Source: Blastomussa wellsi (taxonomy: Eukaryota > Cnidaria > Anthozoa > Scleractinia > Plerogyridae). From it: a stretch of DNA of 64,000 nt. The stretch is taken from positions 1,164,284-1,228,283 of the forward strand of contig OX393561.1 of the NCBI GenBank assembly GCA_947652115.1, written 5' to 3'. This document shows positions 47,501 to 56,500 of the stretch, piece after piece (within the stretch, counting starts at the first letter, position 1; each line of letters opens with the position of its first letter). Below the pieces are notes generated by a model that was given only the letters and a program-made list of their open reading frames with translations, ran no database searches and was not told where the DNA came from. A program made the position numbers and the translations under genes.

Positions 47501-50500
47501 GCAACAAAAACATTTGTTGCGGGTTGAAGAAATTTGTTGCAAAAAGTAGGGCGCGGGTCAACTTTGAGCAACAAATTTTGGCTTTATTGCTCATTTTTCA
47601 TCAAACTCAAATTTGCTGAAGTTGCGCGACAAGTTGAGGGGTTTTGTATCTTGTATTTCGCCGCCTTAAAGAAAAACAGTCTTGGCAAAAAGGGACAACG
47701 AAAACCGTGTACAACTCACCGATCATGAATCCAACAATTGCACGGAAAAGAGCAAACACCCAGAATGCAGGAACAAAGGCAGAAACAAAGTGAAACAAAC
47801 AGCAAATAAAGCCGCATATGAAGAGAGGACGCTTCCGGCCGAACTTGTCAGAGATGGAACTCACAATCAAACTGCCAATGAAAAATCCGGCGAAGATAAC
47901 TGAGGTTGAGACGAACCCCAATGATCCACGTTCGCAAACGAGATCAAACTGTGGAGAAAGTTCTGATCGATTAATTGACTATCAAGGCAAACTATATAAA
48001 ATTATATTCAATGTGTTTGTTAACTACTATTTTGTCAGTCTGAAAGCATAAATGATACCTGTAAGTTTATAAGTCTCTAAACGAGACCCGGTGGTGATAC
48101 CATTCAAATGTAAATGACTTTGATTTGAGTGAAAATAAAGTGCAAGTTGAATATATATATTTCATATGACTGGAACAAAGACTCAATTTGACAAGGGAAA
48201 AGGTAACTCTGAAAAGGCATATTTTAAGAGGTTTGCCCCAACTAAAATAATCAAAAATGGTATTCCTGATGTGGGTTATAACTAAGTACTAGTGGTAACC
48301 ACAGAGAAAGTGCGGACCTCGAAACCGGCCTCGCGAAAACCACCATATACATTTCCCAAAATTTTTCATTGCTTCTTTTACTGCTTTTGAGCGCAATAAA
48401 GTTAACAAGGATTTGAAGATTTCTTTAATTTCACCTAAGCGCTTATCTGACCGTTTTTTTGACATTTCCTTTAAATTTGTGCCCTGTTTTTAACTGATTT
48501 TAACTTTTGCTGACTGTTCCACTGTTTATAAAGGAACGTTCCTCGAGTATCGATTGTTCCTTATTTTTGGGTTCCTATTGACCTTAAGAGGACCAGCTTT
48601 TTTACAGTTTAGGATCAAAATGTTCTCTTTCAAGGAAAACGAGAACATTTTGTTCCGAGTTCACAACTGTGAATGGAACAAATTGTTCCCAAATTGATGA
48701 TTTAGGACTGTTTTGTTCCGAGTTCCTATCTGTGAATGGAACAAATTGTTCCCAAGTTGATGATTTAGGACTGTTTTGTTCCGAGTTCCGATCAGTGAAT
48801 GGAACAAATTGTTCCCAAATTGATGATTTAGGACTGTTTTGTTCCGAGTTCCTATCTGTGAATGGAACAAATTGTTCCCAAGTTGATGATTTAGGACTGT
48901 TTTGTTCCGAGTTCCGATCAGTGAATGGAACAAATTGTTCCCAAATTGATGATTTAGGACTGTTTTGTTCCGAGTTCCTATCTGTGAATGGAACAAATTG
49001 TTCCCAAATTGATGATTTAGGACTGTTTTGTTCCGAGTTCCTATCTGTGAATGGAACAAATTGTTCCCAAATTGATGATTTAGGACTGTTTTGTTCCGAG
49101 TTCCGATCAGTGAATGGAACAAATTGTTCCCAAATTGATGATTTAGGACTGTTTTGTTCCGAGTTCCTATCTGTGAATGGAACAAATTGTTCCCAAATTG
49201 ATGATTTAGGACTGTTTTGTTCCGAGTTCCTATCTGTGAATGGAACAAATTGTTCCCAAATTGATGATTTAGGACTGTTTTGTTCCGAGTTCCTATCTGT
49301 GAATGGAACAAATTGTTCCCAAATTGATGATTTAGGACTGTTTTGTTCCGAGTTCCTATCTGTGAATGGAACGCTTTGATCCCAAATTGATAATTTAGGA
49401 CTGTTTGGGTCCGCTTTTATTAAGGCCTGGTTTGTTCCGAAATTCTATTTGTTTATGGACCTCTACGTTCCTAAATGAAGTTGTCCTTTTGAATGAAGGC
49501 AAACATTAGAGCGCTCACAGACCTGTTTGGGCAAGTTGAATAGAATATTGTTGGCATATCCTGTCATGAATTTTGCACAACAGTAATAAGGGCAGGCAAG
49601 TGAGGGCATGTGTTAGGCAAGTTTAAGCATACATAGAGTTCCTTTAGCTGTCATTGGTTCCTTGCTTTTGGCTAAGATATAAAGGCGATCGTCTTGGACA
49701 AATGTTTTTCAAAGGGCAAAATGAGCAAGAAGTTCAAAGTCGATTGGTCAGACATCACTGGAGCATCGCCAAAACCGAAACGGCTTCACTTGGAAAAGGA
49801 TGAAACCGACGATCTTTATCATTGTCCAATACAAGAGTGTGACCATGATGGATTTCAAAGTCAGAGAGGGTGCAGAAAACATGTTAACACCAAGCACAGT
49901 TGGTTCATTTATTTTGACCAAAAACCTGACCTGGAAGGACTCGTCACAAGTTCCAAGGCAGATTCCGATGGTGGTAAATCGAGTAAAATGACAATCCAGA
50001 CTGGGCGAATATTGCCTTCATTTTCGACTTCCTGCCAGATTGGCGAATCATTCACGAAATGGTTGACTGGAAGTGGTGGTGGTTGCAAGAAAGATCATGC
50101 GGCCCAGCAGATAGTCAAGAGGTGTTTCAAATTTCTCAAATTTTGCTGCGAAGATGAAGAGGAATTGAGCTTTGAAGTGGTGAACTTCAGCCTGTGTTCT
50201 CATAGTCTGTTGTTCAAGTTTATCGACTACTTGCAAGATGAATGCAAGCTCGGACACGGTGGACGATTGGGCTACATTGATGCCATCTCTGAATTAATCG
50301 ACTTCCAAAAAATAAATGGCGCATCAGACGCAGTTCTTCGGAACTTATCCTCAACGGAGTTGTACCTCAAAAGAGTGCGCAAGACAGTGGCAAAGATGAT
50401 GAGACTGCAATGGACGCAAGATCTAGACATCGAAACTCTGGATGCCAAGGGTCACTGGGCAACCATGGAAGAACTGCTAGAAGTGGTGACATTTCATTTG

Positions 50501-53500
50501 CCGCGTTACGAAAACACCGTGAAGACGTGCAAAACTACTCCAGGTGAAGTTAATTCCTCGGACTTAACATTTGCCACGAAATTTGTGGCAGTATATTTGT
50601 TCATCAAGGTGAAGGGATCTCGGCCTATGACTTATCAGTACTTGACAGTGGACATGGTTAAAACAGCGAAGGAGAACGGGGGATTCATTGACCAGAAACA
50701 GTTCAAGACGGCTAGCAAGTATGGATTTGATTCATTGATTCTGACCGATGCAAGCATGAACGTGCTCGATAGTTACGTCAATTTCGTAAGGCCGCTACTT
50801 AAACCCCAGTGCCAGTTCGTTCTGGTCACGAGAAATGGAGGCCAACACAGCAAATTGGGCGACGTCATGAGTAAACTCGTGTTCGATGCAATTGGAAAGT
50901 ACATTCATCCGACGCGCTATCGTCAAATTGTCGAAACTCAAAGCCTGGATAAGCTCACCAGCAAAGAGCAAAGAATTTTGTCAGAAGACCAAAAACACAG
51001 TTCAGCCGTTGCCAAAGTTCACTATCAAAAGCAGAGATCGCGCGAAGTTGCTGTGAAGGCTCACGAGTGTCTACAAAAGCTTCAAGGTAGCAAGGGTTCA
51101 GAGGTGGAGGAAGATGTACAGGCGAGGATTGGTAGTTCAACTTCAAGCTCGACACTGTCAATTGCAACTATGGAAAAGGCAAGCTTGTCTCCACCTGAAA
51201 AGGGTTCCATTCCAACTGAGAACTTGCGACCTCAGAGGAAACTTTTTCGGGTGATGAAATTCTCCGCAGAAGAGGACGATTTTCTCAAGAAAGGAATTAA
51301 CAAGTACGGATATGGACAGTGGACGGCCATTCTGAGAGATTCCGATTTTAAGTTTCAAGAGGGAAGAACGGCCGATTCTCTAAAGAAAAGAGCTGGACTC
51401 AAATTTGCTTCTCTGAATTGACCGCACTAGGTTGACTTGTTTCAAAAAACGCCAAGATGGTTAATTCAATGAACTTTGCTAGTTGAAAGCGCCCTTCGAT
51501 TTGGTGGACTTTTGAAGTAAATAACACCTCATTGGAATACACTGTTGGAACCCTCTAAAGAAAAGGGCTGGAAATGTCCTCGCTTTTAATAAGACACTTG
51601 CAAATAAATCGGAGAAAGAACATGTAAGCATAGTTGTACACAAAAATGACTTCTTTTTATTGGGGTTCACTATTACCTCTTGCGTTGTTTTCCTGGTTAC
51701 GTATATACTAATCCATCTATAATTCAAAATATTTAGAAAAAAAAAAATTAAAACAATTTTTGACTCAAAAATCTAAGTCCACTAGTTTAGTTTTGACTCT
51801 TAAAGTATCTAGTTATAGTGTTCTTTGGTCTCTTTCGGTCTGATGGTTCCTGCTGACTTGACTGGCGTTTGCGGGTACTATGCATGCGTAGCAGCTCATC
51901 GGAAATGCTGCAGTCGTCTTTCGGTGGCGGTGATGTTCGAGCACTCTCCGGGCCGGGGGACATGGAGTAATGAACAGCCGGCGTTCCTCCTCTTCACTGT
52001 CCATGTCGCCATCTGCACTACTGTCTCGCCCGGCTTGGATGCCCTCTTCAGTTTGCGGCAGTGGTTCCGCGACGTCCGTCACCCAGTTTTGGTCGTGCTC
52101 GTGTAGAATTCCAAGCTGAATGCTCACCCTTCTCCGCTCTTGTATGGCCTCTTCCGTGTTGTAAGTTCCCAATGCCTGGTGGTGTTTCTTGAGTTTGTCA
52201 CACAGTATTTCTCTATAAGCCTGCATATTGGCACTGAGAAAAGGATCCCGAGTGCGGTGGCATTTTGCGACACAGTCGTGTAGCTCCTTTTCTGTTTCCC
52301 TTAGCCAAGCTCCTGCGAATGTTTGACGAGCTTTCTCGCGTCGATCTTGATCTTCTTGTGCATTTCGTCTGTCGCAATGCCTCTGCAACTCAGTGCGAAT
52401 GGGCGTGGGCATTGCTTCGTCTGGCTCCATGGGCAGCAAATCGGCAGTCTGAGTGCTTACCCCTCTCTCTCTGAGCGATGCTTTTCGCAACTGGTGTTGC
52501 TTTTCTGCAAGGTGTTTTCGAGATGCTACCCTTTGCTCCTGCTCTCGGAGCATGTGCTCAACCTGCCTGTATCGGAGACTTCCTGGATATGCTCTGCTTA
52601 GGGCTGCCCTCAAATCGACAATGACGTTGCTTGGTGTGGCATTAGCAGGCTCCAAGTCTTCATCGTCGGACTGTCCGGTGCCAACATCATCTTCTTCACT
52701 TAGTTCAGCCTCCCCAGATTCGTCATCTTTGACTGGCGGATCAGTGAGTGAGAGTGCTTTCAGTTCTTGTTTTTCTTCCTGCTGCAAATTGCCCTCTTGG
52801 TCTTGTTCATTCTCCCCGTCACTGTCGGTGTCATCACCATCGCTATCAGGTTTACAGCACTTTGCTTGTTCTGCAGCCCACACCACGCATTCCATGGGGT
52901 GCTTTCTCAACCAAGCTACGGCTTTCTTCTTTGGATTTTCAAGCCTCTTGAACTGGTAGGTGCGCAGACGTTTATCCATTGCGGGTTGGTGAACCGCTCC
53001 AAACTGCAGCTTACGCTGTGCTGTGATCAGCATTGGGCATCTGTTGATGAACGCCCTTGCGGTTTGGTATTTAACATCATGGGCGGCATAACCCCCCTGT
53101 GTGAGAAGCTTCCAGTCTGAAATGTCCAAAGTGTTCTCGTCCGCTTCGTCGATGAATATGACTTCAGTAAATGGGTTGATCATGGCCTTGTTAAAAGCTC
53201 GTTGCTTCGTCACCGTCGCAATGTTACCATGGTGTACGAGGCCCTGGATTGGAAAGAACAGGCTCGTCTTCCCACTGTTGGCTTCTCCCACAAGGCAAGG
53301 TACCATGTCCTTGTGCTGCTTCTTATTGTAATTCAACAGCTTGAGAAAATCATCGCAGAAGGTTGACACTTGGCTTTGCGACAAACTGTTTGCCAGTATT
53401 TCTCGGAAATAACTTGGGTCGGCTCTTTTTGTGGAGTCATATGCTGAGAACGCCCTGGGGGAAATCTTGCCTATTTGACTGTCATCGATGGCATTTTCCA

Positions 53501-56500
53501 CAAATGCACGCTCTTTTAGCGACCAGCAGACAGCGTCATTGACTTCTATGAGATTGTAATCTATGACTAGTGGCTCAAACAGCTCACAGAGTGGATCTGA
53601 TAACATTTCGATAACCTTTTTCATTTCTCGGACGAGTCGGGATTTAAAGTGCTCGTTTGTTGCGAGGGTGTTTATGAATGCTCTGGCATCACACTTGTAT
53701 GAGTAAGTGTATCTAGATCTCGGGTCTCTTTTGTACACTTTTCCTCTGTAGCTTGCGTAGTCTAGCTTCTTCATGGCAATCGTGATGTCATTTATGAGGA
53801 TTGTCAACTTGTCTGATAGGTGTTTCTTCTCAATTCCAGATGTTTCAGGTGTTTCAGATAGGTTGAAACCGAACCTGTCCAGTTGTAATTTGGCCTCGAT
53901 CATCTTTTCTACTGCGCTCGTCAACGTTTGCTGGAAGCTGGTATTTATTAAAGTGACGCGCAGGACGTTTTCTGTTCCGCAATCATCTAATTGCTGGGAG
54001 CTGAGTGGTGACATTCCAAGCAGATGGCGAAATTCATCCTGATAGCTGTATTGGTAAGATGTTGTCACGATTTCTTGCATGAAAGGATTTCGATGGTCCT
54101 TCAAGACTTTGTACAATTCCTTGATTGCGAGGCATTCCTTACCATCTTGAAACTGAACCTTGACTCAAGCAACAAACAGAAAAATGTAATTCAGTGCGTG
54201 AAAAGAATCGCGTTAAATGCATCTGTTGATTTTAACAGTAACTTACAACGCGAAAGTTTTGCTCGCCTATAGTTTACCAGCATTTAAATTCCAGCTCCAA
54301 TTCGCAACAAAGAAGGAACATCACAGGCAAAAACTATCCAATATCCAATGTTTTAGTTGTTGGTTTACCTGATGGGCCGTGACTCCTACTCCACAATCAA
54401 GCAGAGCCCGATGGACCACCAGCGGATTTACAGGGGCGCCATTTGGTGTAGTTAATGCAAGCCAATAGGTAATAGCGGGCCAAAGTGATTTGTTAACGCA
54501 AGTTGGATTGCCATCAACTACTTTCTGAGATGACGTGCTTGGAATCCGCGGTGAAGTTTCTTCATCATCTTCACTATTCTCGCTTTCCTCGTTTATACTG
54601 CCTTTTTTCTTTTCTTGGGTTGATATGGCGCTAAAAAAGAAGGCTGCATTGGTTATACCTTGAGAAAAATAAAAAAAAAAAACCTGTTAGCTCCAGTCGA
54701 TTATTTTACAAATTTCATTATCGACAAACGAGACTAACCTGAAATTGCTTGGTCACACAAATCTCGTTTCTTGCAAATAGCATACCATGCTTTCGACAAG
54801 TCTTTTTCTTTAACGTTCCAGACACATTTTGCACTGATAATACTGCATTGGCCAGACACTACAGGGCTCATGTAGCACAAAACGGCTCCTCTTATGGCTT
54901 CACTGTTTAACTGCTTGCTTGGCTGCTTTGCACGACGCATATTCTCTGCAAAATTGTGTCTCGAAATGCTATGCGACATTGCTGCTTAAATAGCCAACTA
55001 GTACATGTGAAACTCATAGGAATAAATATGAGGTCCGAAATGTGCGTAGAAAAGCCTTCAGTTTTTGTCTCTCAACATTTTCTGTGGTTCCTACGGGGTA
55101 TGAAATTTCTAAGCTTCATTAATCCTACTTATTTCAAGTTGAGTGTTAAACAATTAAGCGCTGGTTGTTTCTCGCTTTTTAGTGTAAAAGGGGCACAAAT
55201 TGCTGTTGATTTGATATGAAGAAGCCTATTGATAACCATTTGCAGATGTTGGGCATTTGACTGGAAAACAATTAGACCCAATTTAGCGTCACGATTGTTC
55301 TAAACTTTTCGCAGCTTTATTTGGCATATTACTGTAGCATCACAATTTAAATTTATATTGAGCAGAATGGGGCGTTGATTTGGTCCGAATATGATTGTTC
55401 CTTTTTGTGGCAGCTTTATTTTGGAAATTGCGGTGACATCCATTGCATAACACGACACAAACGTGGGTGTGAGTGCCGTTGACTTGATCTGAAAGCGATT
55501 CAATTGCTTAATTCTCGCGATTTTCGTCCGCATATTACTGTAACATCCTGGTGAAAAATGATAAGAATTTGGTGCTGATTTTCAATAGAAAATAAACGGG
55601 GCAGAAGATGTGCTTTGAATTCGGCTTTTGTCATTGTTTCGGAGGTTAAGTCGTTGATCTGACTTGAACATCCGCCTTACTAATGCTTAAAGCAGCAGAG
55701 TACAGTTTCAAAGTTTTCATTCCATGGCCAGTGCATCACGTTATGAGGGAAATGAGTCGGAATGGCAAGAAAATATAAAACTGTACAGAAAAAAGTGCAT
55801 GCAGAAAAATGAAAAAAAGTAAAGCAATTACAGCAAGGATTGTTTATTCATATCCCCGTTAAATCCATGAAGTCCATTTATTCCGTCCATTTTGTAGATG
55901 TTTTGATGTTGATAATCTATTACAGTCAATCATTCGACTAGCACTGCAAGTTTCAAACATAAAGAGTTCTATAAAAAGGACGGGAGACATGGATTTCATG
56001 GATATAACGGGGATATGAATATATAATTAGAAACTTCTCATTATTACTGTAAGTAATTTTATTATTAATAATATTACTATCATTCATATTATTACTTACA
56101 GTATTTTAGAGAAGTAAGTGATTATATATTCATATCCCCGTTAAATCCATGAAGTCCATTTATTCCGTCCATTTTGTAGATGTTTTGATGTTGATAATCT
56201 ATTACAGTCAATCATTCGACTAGCACTGGAAGTTTCAAACATAAAGAGTTCTATAAAAAGGACGGGAGACATGGATTTCATGGATTTAACGGGGATATGA
56301 ATATATAAATAGATACTTCTCATTATTACTGTAAGTACTTTTATTATTAATAATATTACTATCATTCATATTATTACTTACAGTATTTTAGAGAAGTAAG
56401 TGATTATATATTCATATCCCCGTTAAATCCATGAAGTCCATTTATTCCGTCCATTTTGTAGATGTTTTGATGTTGATAATCTATTACAGTCAATCATTCG

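Noticed and set aside
48661..49379. Long open frames on both strands with a 21-residue repeat
   Set aside because: They exist only because the 63-bp tandem unit is a multiple of three and lacks stops on either strand. Nothing supports expression.
49694..51421. Reading the recombinase as a host zinc-finger/Myb transcription factor
   Set aside because: The R, HxxR, H and Y residues of tyrosine recombinases are in the right order between the finger and the Myb domain, and the gene is intronless within another gene's intron. I keep the host-factor option only as a low-probability alternative.
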